60,857 bases of DNA, taken from positions 1 to 60,857 of the forward strand of contig NZ_QTJY01000028.1 in the NCBI RefSeq assembly GCF_003703975.1. Reading direction: 5' to 3'. This DNA comes from Larkinella soli. Lineage in GTDB: Bacteria; Bacteroidota; Bacteroidia; Cytophagales; Spirosomataceae. The position numbers and the translations under genes are program-made. The notes under the pieces are model-generated. The model made no database searches. It was given only the letters and a program-made list of their open reading frames with translations, and was not told the origin of the DNA. Positions 18,406 through 26,666 of the stretch are shown piece by piece; the first letter of the stretch is position 1; each line of letters begins with the position of its first letter.

Positions 18406-21400
18406 TCAGGTAATTCGGGTGGTCAGTTCAATCCGCGTTCCCCGGCCGGGGGCTGATACCACGGCCAGTTCTCCCCGGATTTCCTTCGCGCGTTTTTTCA
18501 GATTGGGCAGGCCGTTCCCCGACCGGACGGTGGCCGGATCGAAACCGCTGCCGTTGTCCTGAATCCTCATCGACAGCCGGCGGCCGTCCAGGACCAGATG
18601 AACTTCGATGGCCGTACAGCCGGCGTATTTGACCGCATTGTTGATGCTTTCCTTAAAGATGAGGTACAGGTTCCGGCGCTGCTCCACGTCCAGGCGCGTC
18701 GACAGAAACTGGTCCGACACCTGCATCCGGAAGTCGATGCCTTTGGCTTCGGCCAGTTTCAGCCCGAACTCCCGCATCCGGGTGACGACATCCTCCAGGC
18801 TGTCGTAACGGGTCTGGATAGTCCAGATAATATCCTGCATCGATTCGGAAAGCGTGGTGGCGCTGGTGCTGATCCGCTCCAGAATCGGCACGGCTTCGGG
18901 CCGCACCGGGCCGATCTGCTGCTGCACCACGTCGCTGAAAATCCGGATGCTGCTGAGCGTGGAGCCCATATCGTCGTGGAGGTCGGTGGCGATCCGGTTG
19001 CGGATGGCTTCCAGCCGCCGGCGCTGCCGTTCCCGGTATTGATAAATTCCAAACCCGGCCGCAGCCACCAGCAGCCCCCCGGCCAGACGAAACCACCAGG
19101 TTTTCCAGTAGGGCGGCACTACTCGAAACGCCAGGGCCGTTCCCTCCTCGTTCCAGACTCCGTCGTTGTTGGCGGCTTTCACCCGGAACGTATACCTGCC
19201 CGGTTCCAGGTTGGTGTAGGTCGCCGTCGGGTTGTCGGTGAAAATCCAGCCGGTGTCGAAGCCTTCCAGGCGATAGGCGTACCGGTTTTTCTCCGGCTGG
19301 CTGTAGTTCAGGGCCAGAAACTGTATCTGAAAGGTGTTCTGATCCGGCTCGATCCGGACCTCCCCGCCCGGCAGCGGCTTTTGTTCCTCCCCGCCGATCC
19401 GGACTTCCGGAATCACTACGGGCGGGGGAACGGCGTTACGTCGGAGCCGCTCCGGACGGAAGGCGTTGAAGGCTCCCGAAAATCCAAGAAAAACTTCCCC
19501 GCTGCGGTCCATGCAGACCCGGTTGTTGGTCCGGTCGGCGAAGAGGCCCTCGGTTTTGCGGTAATACCGGAACCGGCCCGTCTGCGGGTTCAGTTCGTGC
19601 AGCCAGCGGTCGGTGGAAAGCCAGAGCGTCCCGGTCCGGTCTTCGCCGATGCCCGCGATGTGGTCGGCCTGCAACCCGTTTTCGAGGGTATACACCCGGC
19701 GAACGTTCCCGTCGAGGTCGGCCTGCGCCAGAAATCCGATGCCGGATACCCATAGGCGGTTTTTGGAATCGATTCGAAAGGTACTCTGAATCCGGTCGGT
19801 CGGCTGCACCCGCGGGTCGGACGATCGCAGGGATACGGCTTCGGTCCGGTCGGAATGCCGGTCGATCCGGAACAATCCGTCGGAAGTCAGCACCCAGGTC
19901 CGCCCCAGACCGTCCTGATCGAGCTTATTGACCCGGGCCGGGCTTTCCGGCCGCCCGGCCGCCTTCAAAGGCCAGGAACGGACCATCCGGTTTTCCGGGT
20001 CGATAAGAAATAACCCGCTGGACGGCGTGCCGGCCCAGATCAGTCCGTCGCGGTCCGGAAAAAGGACCGTACAGTTGGGAGCCTTATCGAGGGCCAGTCC
20101 GGGGAACCGGCGCCAGCGAACCCAGCGGTTCTGCTGGGGGTCGTACTCGTCCAGGCCGCCGGTCAGGCCGATCCAGAGATGGCCGCGCCGGTCCTGAGCA
20201 AGGTCATGGACATCCCAGTTGCTCAGCCCCCTGCGGTGGTCGATGAGCGTAAACGTGTCCGAAGGGCGGTGCCACCGGAACAGGCCCGCCCCCCAGACGC
20301 CGATCCAGTACAGGGATGAATCGCTCCGGTCCTGAAGCACTGTTCCTACCTGATTATAAGGATTGGCCTCCCTGGGAATCGGCAGCCATTTCCGGGTGAA
20401 TTTCACCGCATACGGATCGACTTTCTGAAGCCCGCGCTCGGTCCCGATCCAGACCAGGCCGGTCTGGGGATCTTTATAGAACGAATCGGCCACTCCTCCG
20501 TTATGACTGAAGGCATCCCGGAAGTCAGGCCGGAAATAGTGGTACCAGCGCCGTTCGGGAGAAAAGGCAAACAGGCCGTTGGGGCCGCCCCCCGCCCAGA
20601 AAAACCGGGTTCCGTCGGGCATCCGGTCTTCCAGCAGACTCATCACAACACTGGAGCCGTCGGGCAGGTCGATGAGGCTCCCGCTGCGTTCGTCAAACTG
20701 CATGAGCCCCTTTCCGAAGGTGGGGAACAGGATACGGCCCTGACGATCCTCATAGATCGAGGTAATGGGCGTGCCGGAGTGCCGGCCGTCGCGGCCGCCC
20801 AGATAGGAATAACGTCCGGAAGGCGGATCGAACTGGTAGGCCGCCCCGCCGTGCAGCACCCAGAACCGCCCCTTCCGGTCGATATAGGGCACGCTGAAAA
20901 ACGAAGGGGAGACGGCCGGGACCGGAAAGGCCGTCAGCTTCCGGGTACGGAGGTCGATCCGGTAGAGATTCCGGACGGCGGCAAACCAGCCGAACCCCTT
21001 CGGGTCGGTGACGAGGATGGAGACGAAGTCGTTGTCGGCTTCGCGGTCATGCTGGGTCGGCAGCGGAATCGGCTCGAACCGTTCCGTCAGCGGGTCCAGC
21101 CGGCATAGGCCGCGGTGCGTCGACACCCAGATCGAGCCGTCGGGGGCCAGGGTCAGGCCGGTGATGTAATTTCCCGGCAGTCCGTCCGGGCGCCCCGTTC
21201 TCCGAAACACCCTGAACCGCAGCCCGTCGAAGCGGTTGAGGCCGTTTTTGGTCCCGAACCACATAAAGCCCTGCCGGTCTTTCAGGATGGTGGTGATTTC
21301 GTCGTTGGAAAGCCCCTGATCGGTGGTATAGTGCTGAAAGGAGAAGTCGGCCGTCTGGGCGAAACCCCGGCCGGGCATCCCCAGCCCGACGACCAGAACC

Positions 21401-21453
21401 AGCCGTCGCAGCCAGGCGGCCCCTACTCCGGATTGAAAGCAGCATCTACCCAT
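18406..21453 (-). CDS. Two-component-regulator-propeller sensor histidine kinase
   Basis: About 1015 residues from the ATG at 21453, which gives a signal peptide ending GRGFAQ. An in-frame ATG at 21504 is also possible. A periplasmic sensor follows, made of many Reg_prop beta-propeller repeats (about 30-690, e.g. GLSNDEITTILKDRQGFMWF), then a Y_Y_Y domain (about 690-760, YRLEGFDTGWIFTDN). One transmembrane helix is at about 768-786. The dimerisation domain is HisKA_3 with H826 in IATDLHDDMGS. The ATPase domain has its N box in KESINNAVKYA and glycine boxes DNGSGF and GNGLPNL. There is no receiver domain, so it is not a hybrid; it passes phosphate to the adjacent LuxR-type regulator. In related bacteria such propellers often sense glycans, but the ligand here is unknown. 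Confidence 0.92.
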   Translation of the reverse strand: MGRCCFQSGVGAAWLRRLVLVVGLGMPGRGFAQTADFSFQHYTTDQGLSNDEITTILKDRQGFMWFGTKNGLNRFDGLRFRVFRRTGRPDGLPGNYITGLTLAPDGSIWVSTHRGLCRLDPLTERFEPIPLPTQHDREADNDFVSILVTDPKGFGWFAAVRNLYRIDLRTRKLTAFPVPAVSPSFFSVPYIDRKGRFWVLHGGAAYQFDPPSGRYSYLGGRDGRHSGTPITSIYEDRQGRILFPTFGKGLMQFDERSGSLIDLPDGSSVVMSLLEDRMPDGTRFFWAGGGPNGLFAFSPERRWYHYFRPDFRDAFSHNGGVADSFYKDPQTGLVWIGTERGLQKVDPYAVKFTRKWLPIPREANPYNQVGTVLQDRSDSSLYWIGVWGAGLFRWHRPSDTFTLIDHRRGLSNWDVHDLAQDRRGHLWIGLTGGLDEYDPQQNRWVRWRRFPGLALDKAPNCTVLFPDRDGLIWAGTPSSGLFLIDPENRMVRSWPLKAAGRPESPARVNKLDQDGLGRTWVLTSDGLFRIDRHSDRTEAVSLRSSDPRVQPTDRIQSTFRIDSKNRLWVSGIGFLAQADLDGNVRRVYTLENGLQADHIAGIGEDRTGTLWLSTDRWLHELNPQTGRFRYYRKTEGLFADRTNNRVCMDRSGEVFLGFSGAFNAFRPERLRRNAVPPPVVIPEVRIGGEEQKPLPGGEVRIEPDQNTFQIQFLALNYSQPEKNRYAYRLEGFDTGWIFTDNPTATYTNLEPGRYTFRVKAANNDGVWNEEGTALAFRVVPPYWKTWWFRLAGGLLVAAAGFGIYQYRERQRRRLEAIRNRIATDLHDDMGSTLSSIRIFSDVVQQQIGPVRPEAVPILERISTSATTLSESMQDIIWTIQTRYDSLEDVVTRMREFGLKLAEAKGIDFRMQVSDQFLSTRLDVEQRRNLYLIFKESINNAVKYAGCTAIEVHLVLDGRRLSMRIQDNGSGFDPATVRSGNGLPNLKKRAKEIRGELAVVSAPGRGTRIELTTRIT

Positions 21454-21497
21454 ACCCAAAGATACGATCCTTCCGGCCGCCGTCCCAATCCGGGAGG

Positions 21498-21514
21498 ATC
21501 GCATGAAGATGCGA
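21498..21514. promoter_or_regulatory. Candidate operator TCGCAT-GAAG-ATGCGA
   Basis: A perfect 6-4-6 dyad about 45 bases before the kinase start, nearly identical to the site at 12666-12682 before the outer-membrane-protein gene. No further copy was seen elsewhere in the window. Both copies lie in the same orientation relative to the downstream gene. Confidence 0.55.
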
Positions 21515-21704
21515 CTTCATGGGGTCAGGTCAGACCGCTTCATGACCCGATCCCCGGCGTGTATTGCCGGATAGTAAAAACTTTCAGGGAAGAACCCGTT
21601 TCCTTCCATTCAATCCCCTATTTTAACTTTAACAATTTGATTAACAGGCAAAAAACAAGTCTTATAATCTTCCTCCAGGTTCTTTTTTTAACCACATTGA
21701 CCCG

Positions 21705-22586
21705 ATGAATCTGATCCGAACCCTCCGCACCCTGACGGGCCGATGGAATTTACCCGAAAATTCGCCCCTGACGGAAACAGAAAAATTCAAGCAGGAGCAG
21801 CGAACGCGCCTGAATAATTATCAGATCGGCGGAAAAGATAGTTATGGAAACACCATTTCCACCGTATACGGCCGGGGAAATGAATATGTCATTTATGGCA
21901 TTGAAGCCAAAAACATCGTGGATTCAGTCAGAATCTGGGTCGATCCTGAAACGGAAGAGGATAAAAACGGAGTTCAGAAAAAATTCGACGCGGTCCGGAT
22001 CCAATATACGCATGTCAAGGGACTGCTTTTCAAAACCGGCGGTGATCCCTCCTATAAAACCCGGATCGCCCACATTCTGGCTCATGCGCTGACCGTCGAC
22101 CCCGACGAATCCAATGCCATGTTTGGGAAACTGGCGGATGAAATCAACGAGAACTACCAGGACCTTTTCAATAACCGGATTCGCTATCTGCTCTCTTCTC
22201 TCGCCTTTACGCTTTTAAACTGCGCCGTTGCCGTTCTGGTTTTCCGATACCCGCTGTTGCTTCCATCACAGGAACTGCATAATCTGGTCTACGTGGCGGC
22301 CGGCGGCAGCCTGGGCGGCTTCATTTCCATCTCGCGACGGCTGAATCAAACCACCTTCGAGAAGGGGGTCAATAAATATCTGTATATTGTTTATGGAATC
22401 GAACGGATTATCATTGCCGTTTTCGGTGCCACCATCATCTACTTTGCCATTCGGACAAACCTGCTGTTCGGAATTGCCAACAAGGCTGAAAATCCGCAGT
22501 TCGCCTACCTGATCTTCGCCATCGTCGCCGGATTCAGCGAAACGCTGGTTCCGAACCTCCTGATCAAACTGGAATCGGACAAATAA
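21705..22586 (+). CDS. Unknown membrane protein with N-terminal soluble domain
   Basis: A 293-residue protein without a recognised family. Residues 1-155 look soluble and mixed alpha/beta (NEYVIYGIEAKNIVDSVRIW). The C-terminal half has about four hydrophobic segments: 160-182, 193-208, 228-252 and 262-280. The third and last contain ERIIIAVFGATIIYFAI and IVAGFSETLVPNLL. The acidic LADEINENYQDL segment precedes the first helix. There is no signal peptide, so the N-terminal domain is likely cytoplasmic. Base composition is less GC-rich than in the flanking genes. It starts at a clear ATG, is convergent with the next small gene (seven bases between stops) and has no operon partner. Confidence 0.7.
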   Translation: MNLIRTLRTLTGRWNLPENSPLTETEKFKQEQRTRLNNYQIGGKDSYGNTISTVYGRGNEYVIYGIEAKNIVDSVRIWVDPETEEDKNGVQKKFDAVRIQYTHVKGLLFKTGGDPSYKTRIAHILAHALTVDPDESNAMFGKLADEINENYQDLFNNRIRYLLSSLAFTLLNCAVAVLVFRYPLLLPSQELHNLVYVAAGGSLGGFISISRRLNQTTFEKGVNKYLYIVYGIERIIIAVFGATIIYFAIRTNLLFGIANKAENPQFAYLIFAIVAGFSETLVPNLLIKLESDK

Positions 22587-22593
22587 GGTGCCG

Positions 22594-22980
22594 TCATTCA
22601 CCGCGGACATAAACCACATCTTCCGGCAGGCAGTAGGGCGGGCACGTTCTACCGTTCGCTAAAATCAGGCTTTGACCGAGCTGGTCTTTCAGGCCGGCAT
22701 TGGAGGTTCCGATAATCGCTCTTCCCTCCGGATCGATTCCCATGACCACCAGCTTCATTTTACCGTCCGTCCCTTTCCCAAAACAGAAACTTACGGCATC
22801 GGCATGCTGCAGAATCTGCAACAGCATTTCTTTCCCAAACAGCTCCGACCATACGGTATCCTCCTGAGGCTCTCCTTTCTTCTGTTGATCGTCCTGATAA
22901 CAATGGATGTAGGTTTGGGCTTCCTGAAGACTAATGAACTGACCGACCTGGGAAAAGCTAAACTTATTTTTATTTTCCAT
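22594..22980 (-). CDS. Small unknown cytoplasmic protein
   Basis: A 128-residue protein starting MENKNKFSFSQVGQFISLQE; ATGs at 22986 and 23007 would lengthen it slightly. Visible features are a helical N-terminal half, the strand-rich middle MKLVVMGIDPEGRAIIGTS, and a Cys-containing tail (TCPPYCLPEDVVYV) that could bind metal. No catalytic motif and no family are recognised, although similar small proteins seem frequent in Cytophagales. The opposite strand also has an open frame here, but this strand has the more protein-like composition. It lies between the unknown membrane protein and the App1-like gene. Confidence 0.62.
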   Translation of the reverse strand: MENKNKFSFSQVGQFISLQEAQTYIHCYQDDQQKKGEPQEDTVWSELFGKEMLLQILQHADAVSFCFGKGTDGKMKLVVMGIDPEGRAIIGTSNAGLKDQLGQSLILANGRTCPPYCLPEDVVYVRGE

Positions 22981-23030
22981 AGCCATCTGATTTTTAGCTT
23001 TTTCCATAAAAGTAAAAAATCAGAGCCAGA

Positions 23031-24065
23031 TTACACACTGGCCAGACCGATGGATTCGGAATGGCGGATGGCTTCGGAACTGTGTTTAAAATAACAGCAC
23101 GGCACACCGGCAGCCTCGATCTTCCGGACGCATTCCATCGTGCGGGCCTCGTTCTCCTGGTGGACCCGGCGCAGGTACACGCAGCGAATCTGTTTCGGGA
23201 AGTGAGAAACGAGCGAAGCGTAGATGTTGGGGTCTTCCTGCGTATCGTCGCCCAGAAGGATAAACTGCATGTCGGGAAAAGCCTCCAGCACCCGCACGAT
23301 CCGGGTGAACTTGGTTTTATGCTTGTTCTGCCCGGTTTTGAACACTTCGCTGAGGCTTTTCAGCTGGCTGAGCAGGAATATCCCGTCCGGGATGCCGTTC
23401 CTTTTGCAGAACGTCTTGATGTATTCGTAGAGATTCCACTCGCTGCTGGACACGTAAAAGAACGGGTTGGGCGTCCGTTCGTCGGTACCGGCGCGGGCCA
23501 GAAGCTGGTAGTGACGGGCGACATCCTCGAAGGGGTCCCGGCTGTGGGCGTTTTCGGTCAGCAGCACGTACAGGCGTTTCCGCAGGTTGGCCGAGTGGGA
23601 AATCAGGAACGTATCGTCGATGTCGGAGATGCAGCCGTACTGAGTCCGGTTGGGGAGATAAAATTCACCCTCCCCGGTGGCAATGGGTTGTTCTGCCCCC
23701 CGGTTGCCGGTAACCAGATCGATCCGGACGGGATGCCAGCCCGGCGAAAGCGTCGTTTCGGGCGTCCACTCCAGCCGAAAAAAACCATCTTTTTCGGTCA
23801 CGAACCGAACGTCCTCCGCCATTCCCCGGACGCGGACGGTAGCTCCCCCGACGGGCTGCATCATGAACAGCCGCAGCAGCGAAAACGTGTTGACCAGTAA
23901 ATTCTGGCGGTAGCGTTTCCGGGGTAACGGACTCAGGTCCAGCACATGGCCGAAGATCACGGCCTTTCCCTGATGCACATAGCCGCGATATACCTTCACT
24001 ACGGGCCGGCTGGTCAGGCGCATCCAGCCTAATATTTTCTGTTTAAAGCTCTCCTTTCGCTTCAT
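23031..24065 (-). CDS. App1-family phosphatidate-phosphatase-like protein (DUF2183)
   Basis: A 344-residue protein with the HAD-like phosphatase motif D148-IDDT in CISDIDDTFLIS, followed by SSSEWNLYEYIKTFC and ILLGDDTQEDPNIY. These are the hallmarks of the App1/DUF2183 catalytic domain, in which characterised members dephosphorylate phosphatidate to diacylglycerol. An N-terminal beta domain (about 22-135) precedes it. No signal peptide or membrane helix is seen, so it probably acts at the cytoplasmic membrane face. It is divergent from a diacylglycerol-kinase-like gene 91 bases away, which would catalyse the reverse step. The lipid substrate is inferred from the family only. Confidence 0.85.
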   Translation of the reverse strand: MKRKESFKQKILGWMRLTSRPVVKVYRGYVHQGKAVIFGHVLDLSPLPRKRYRQNLLVNTFSLLRLFMMQPVGGATVRVRGMAEDVRFVTEKDGFFRLEWTPETTLSPGWHPVRIDLVTGNRGAEQPIATGEGEFYLPNRTQYGCISDIDDTFLISHSANLRKRLYVLLTENAHSRDPFEDVARHYQLLARAGTDERTPNPFFYVSSSEWNLYEYIKTFCKRNGIPDGIFLLSQLKSLSEVFKTGQNKHKTKFTRIVRVLEAFPDMQFILLGDDTQEDPNIYASLVSHFPKQIRCVYLRRVHQENEARTMECVRKIEAAGVPCCYFKHSSEAIRHSESIGLASV

Positions 24066-24156
24066 TCTTCGTTAATTGGCGATTTAGTTCCGAGAACCGT
24101 TTTTTTGTAGGTTCCCCTTCCATGCTTTCCTTGCAAACCGGTACCGGTAAAAAAAC

Positions 24157-25047
24157 ATGACTCAGGAGAAAAAGTTACGATTTCTGTTTGCCATCAATCC
24201 GGTTTCGGGCGGAAAAGACAAATCGGACTGGGACGCGGGCATCCGGGAGTACTTCCGGGAAGCCCCTCACACGATGGAAATCCTGAATCTGAACGGAGAG
24301 ACCGACGAACAAACGCTGCCCGATCGCATTGCCGCCTACCGGCCCGACCGGCTCGTTGCCGTAGGGGGCGACGGCACCATCAAATTCGTAGGGGAGTTCG
24401 CTCTGGAAAGAAACCTCCCGCTCGGTATCCTTCCGGCGGGGTCGGCCAATGGCCTGGCCAGTGAACTGGGGTTGCCGATGACCGTCCGGGAAAGTATCGA
24501 GATTGCCGTCAACGGCATCGAAACCCCGATCGACCTCATCCGCATCAACGACCACGATCTGTGCCTGCACATGAGCGACATCGGCATGAACGCCCAGCTC
24601 GTCAAGTATTTTCAGGACAACAACCTCCGCGGTAAACTGGGCTACGCCCGGGGGGCGTTTCGGGTGCTGATGCGGAGCAAACTGATGCAGATCGAGATCG
24701 ACACGGGGGAGGAAACCGTCCAGCGGGCGGCTTTCATGGTGGTGCTGGCAAACGCCCGTCAGTACGGCACGGGGGCCGTCATCAACCCGGAGGGCGACGT
24801 TTCGGACGGCCGGTTCGAGGTGGTCGTGCTGCGGAAGCTTTCCTTCTTCGAAATCCTGAAAATGTTCTACCGCTTCCGCCCGTTCGACCCCTCCCACATC
24901 GAAATCTTCCAGGCCACCGAAGTCCGGCTGACGACCCGACGGAAAGCCTACTTCCAGGTCGACGGCGAATACCGGGGCAAAGTCCGGCAGATCCGCGCCG
25001 AGATCCTGCCGGGCCGGCTGCGGGTCATGCTGGCAAAACCGGCGTAA
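24157..25047 (+). CDS. Diacylglycerol/lipid kinase family protein (YegS/BmrU type)
   Basis: A 296-residue cytoplasmic lipid kinase. The nucleotide-binding GGDGT motif is at residues 70-74 (AVGGDGTIKFVGE), followed by GILPAGSANGLASELGLP, the second diagnostic segment. The C-terminal part contains YGTGAVINPEGDVSDGRFEVV, also typical of the family. It transfers phosphate to diacylglycerol or a related long-chain lipid. The divergent App1-like phosphatase suggests a phosphatidate/diacylglycerol balance pair sharing one control region (24066-24156). The AT-rich RusA-like/nuclease operon follows on the same strand but is compositionally foreign. Confidence 0.9.
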   Translation: MTQEKKLRFLFAINPVSGGKDKSDWDAGIREYFREAPHTMEILNLNGETDEQTLPDRIAAYRPDRLVAVGGDGTIKFVGEFALERNLPLGILPAGSANGLASELGLPMTVRESIEIAVNGIETPIDLIRINDHDLCLHMSDIGMNAQLVKYFQDNNLRGKLGYARGAFRVLMRSKLMQIEIDTGEETVQRAAFMVVLANARQYGTGAVINPEGDVSDGRFEVVVLRKLSFFEILKMFYRFRPFDPSHIEIFQATEVRLTTRRKAYFQVDGEYRGKVRQIRAEILPGRLRVMLAKPA

Positions 25048-25094
25048 TCTCCAAAAAGAGTATCTTGCCGATCAGTTTAATCACCCACCACATC

Positions 25095-25532
25095 GTGTAT
25101 AGTTTCATTTTGCCCAGAAAACCAAAATCTTATAATACGTTAAACACCACTAAAAGACGGGATTACACCCAAGCCCTGCAAAATGCATTAACTCGGTATC
25201 ACGGAACAATAAATCCATTGAAAGGAAACCTTTATGGCCTGGTATATCATTTCTTCCATAAAGACTCGGGCTTGGATGCAGACAACTTAAGTAAACCGGT
25301 CTGGGATTGTTTAAAGAGCATCTTATTTGATGATGATAAACAAATAAAATGGCGGACTGCGGGTAGCTTTTACTTACAGAGCCACGACATTACTCTTATC
25401 GACTTTTCAGGAATCCCATCACTGATCATTACGGACTTACTGGAAGCGATTGAAACGGAAGACCATATTTTATACGTCGAATGTGGGAGATTTGACATTT
25501 CTATGGTCAAAATAAACCTTGAGGTCTTATGA
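25095..25532 (+). CDS. RusA-like Holliday-junction-resolvase-fold protein
   Basis: A protein of about 145 residues with no ATG start; GTG at 25095 places the first strand YSFILPRKP where RusA proteins begin, while TTG at 25065 would add ten residues. The diagnostic RusA segment is present: D-A-DNL-SK...WD, then ILFDDDKQI. In known RusA enzymes these aspartates bind the metal that cleaves four-way DNA junctions. Its stop overlaps the start of the next gene by four bases (ATGA), so the two are translationally coupled. The pair is clearly more AT-rich than its surroundings, indicating recent acquisition. No phage genes adjoin it, although RusA is usually phage-linked. Confidence 0.72.
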   Translation: MYSFILPRKPKSYNTLNTTKRRDYTQALQNALTRYHGTINPLKGNLYGLVYHFFHKDSGLDADNLSKPVWDCLKSILFDDDKQIKWRTAGSFYLQSHDITLIDFSGIPSLIITDLLEAIETEDHILYVECGRFDISMVKINLEVL

Positions 25533-26158
25533 AAATCAAGCAACGACACTTGCAAAAGTATATGCATGACATTGCGGTCGAACAGTTAGCTGCGGATTAT
25601 TCCGAAAAAGGCTATAAGGTCTCTAAAGAGGAACCGATTGGACAGTTTCGTGTAGACCTGGTAGCCCGTAAGGGCAATGAAACCATCCTGATCGAAGTGA
25701 AAGCCGGAAGTTTAACGCCTGAAAAAAAGAGCGAAATTCAGGCGATCGGAGATTTTGTAAAAAATAATAATAACTACCGATTTTTGATTGCAATTGCTAC
25801 TCCCCCTAAGGAAAAGAAAATTGAAATAGAGAATCTGGACCGCCTATTATTCCTTTACATCAGTGAACACGTTCCCGAAGATTTATCCAGGCTTACCCAC
25901 TTTGTTTCCATTCAAAATGTAATGGAAGTCGATCCAGACGAAATTATTACGACAGGTTCGCAAAAATTCAGAGTCGTGGGAGATGGAATCGTTACCGTTA
26001 ATCTCAGGAATGAATCAGGTGAAGCACTAAAGCATAATAGTCTGATTGAGGAAAGCTTCCCTTTTACTTTTGAGGTCATTCTGACAAATGCCGGTAACGA
26101 AGGATTTATCCTTTCACAGGCCATCCAACTAACCGTGGATGTTTCATCAGTAGAGTAA
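25529..26158 (+). CDS. PD-(D/E)XK nuclease-like protein with C-terminal beta domain
   Basis: A 209-residue protein. Residues about 10-110 show a restriction-endonuclease-like core: E18 in a helix, then D43 in QFRVDLVARKG and E56-V-K58 in ILIEVKAGS, the D...ExK catalytic pattern. Residues about 140-209 (FRVVGDGIVTVNLRNESG, PFTFEVILTNAG) look like an all-beta domain of unknown role. It is translationally coupled to the RusA-like gene and shares its AT-rich composition. The pair may form a DNA repair, defence or selfish-element module; none is established. A weak terminator follows at 26183. Confidence 0.7.
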   Translation: MKIKQRHLQKYMHDIAVEQLAADYSEKGYKVSKEEPIGQFRVDLVARKGNETILIEVKAGSLTPEKKSEIQAIGDFVKNNNNYRFLIAIATPPKEKKIEIENLDRLLFLYISEHVPEDLSRLTHFVSIQNVMEVDPDEIITTGSQKFRVVGDGIVTVNLRNESGEALKHNSLIEESFPFTFEVILTNAGNEGFILSQAIQLTVDVSSVE

Positions 26159-26182
26159 ACGGTTTGGAAGTGCTAACGACAG

Positions 26183-26199
26183 CGGACTGTCCGTTTTTT
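26183..26199 (+). terminator. Weak terminator after the RusA/nuclease operon
   Basis: A short CGGA-CTG-TCCG hairpin followed by six T residues, 24 bases after the nuclease stop codon. The stem is only four base pairs. Confidence 0.45.
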
Positions 26200-26301
26200 C
26201 TTCTTATTCCTCAAAAAGCACCCATTGCCGATTCCCGTTCGCCTTTTGGGTGGATGCGGTTTACCTTTATGGCCGTATTCACATTCGAACCAATCCACAA
26301 C

Positions 26302-26664
26302 ATGGCGAACGAAAAAACCACCATCGACGAATGGGCCGTCAAGGACCTGGAAGACGGCTCTTCCCTCCGGATCACCGTTCTGGGCTGCACCGAACTGGGC
26401 AACGAGGGCCAGCCGGGCATCCAGGTGTATTATATGGGTAACATCATCAACTACGAACCGCTCATCGTCGAACGCTGGGCCTACCAGGCGTCCAAAACCG
26501 GCCAGTCGGAGTACCTGCTGGAGAATTACTCGTGGCTGGCGCATGAGGACCAGTATATCAAAAATTCGCTGATCCTCGGTTCACCGCTCAAAGCCCGGGT
26601 CGAGGTGAAAACCCGGAGCTCGAAGCCGGTGGTGAAGGAATACGAACTGCCGTTCGAGGTCTGA
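26302..26664 (+). CDS. Small conserved-looking protein of unknown function
   Basis: A 120-residue soluble protein starting MANEKTTIDEWAVKDLEDGS. The frame is open 46 codons further upstream, but that part is low in protein character and runs through the intergenic region. The sequence is rich in beta-type segments (SLRITVLGCTELG, IQVYYMGNIINYEPLIVERW, LKARVEVKTRSSKP) with no signal peptide or cysteine motif. No family is recognised. GC content returns to the level of the chromosome, so it does not belong to the AT-rich nuclease pair. It is convergent with the SGNH hydrolase gene, two bases apart. Confidence 0.6.
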   Translation: MANEKTTIDEWAVKDLEDGSSLRITVLGCTELGNEGQPGIQVYYMGNIINYEPLIVERWAYQASKTGQSEYLLENYSWLAHEDQYIKNSLILGSPLKARVEVKTRSSKPVVKEYELPFEV

Positions 26665-26666
26665 GG

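Noticed and set aside
22672-23094. Plus-strand frame of 140 codons opposite the small unknown gene
   Set aside because: Composition is less protein-like, and it runs over the end of the App1-like gene; the minus-strand frame is preferred.
25095-26158. Prophage remnant
   Set aside because: RusA-like proteins are often phage-borne, but no integrase, capsid, terminase or attachment repeat was seen on either side.
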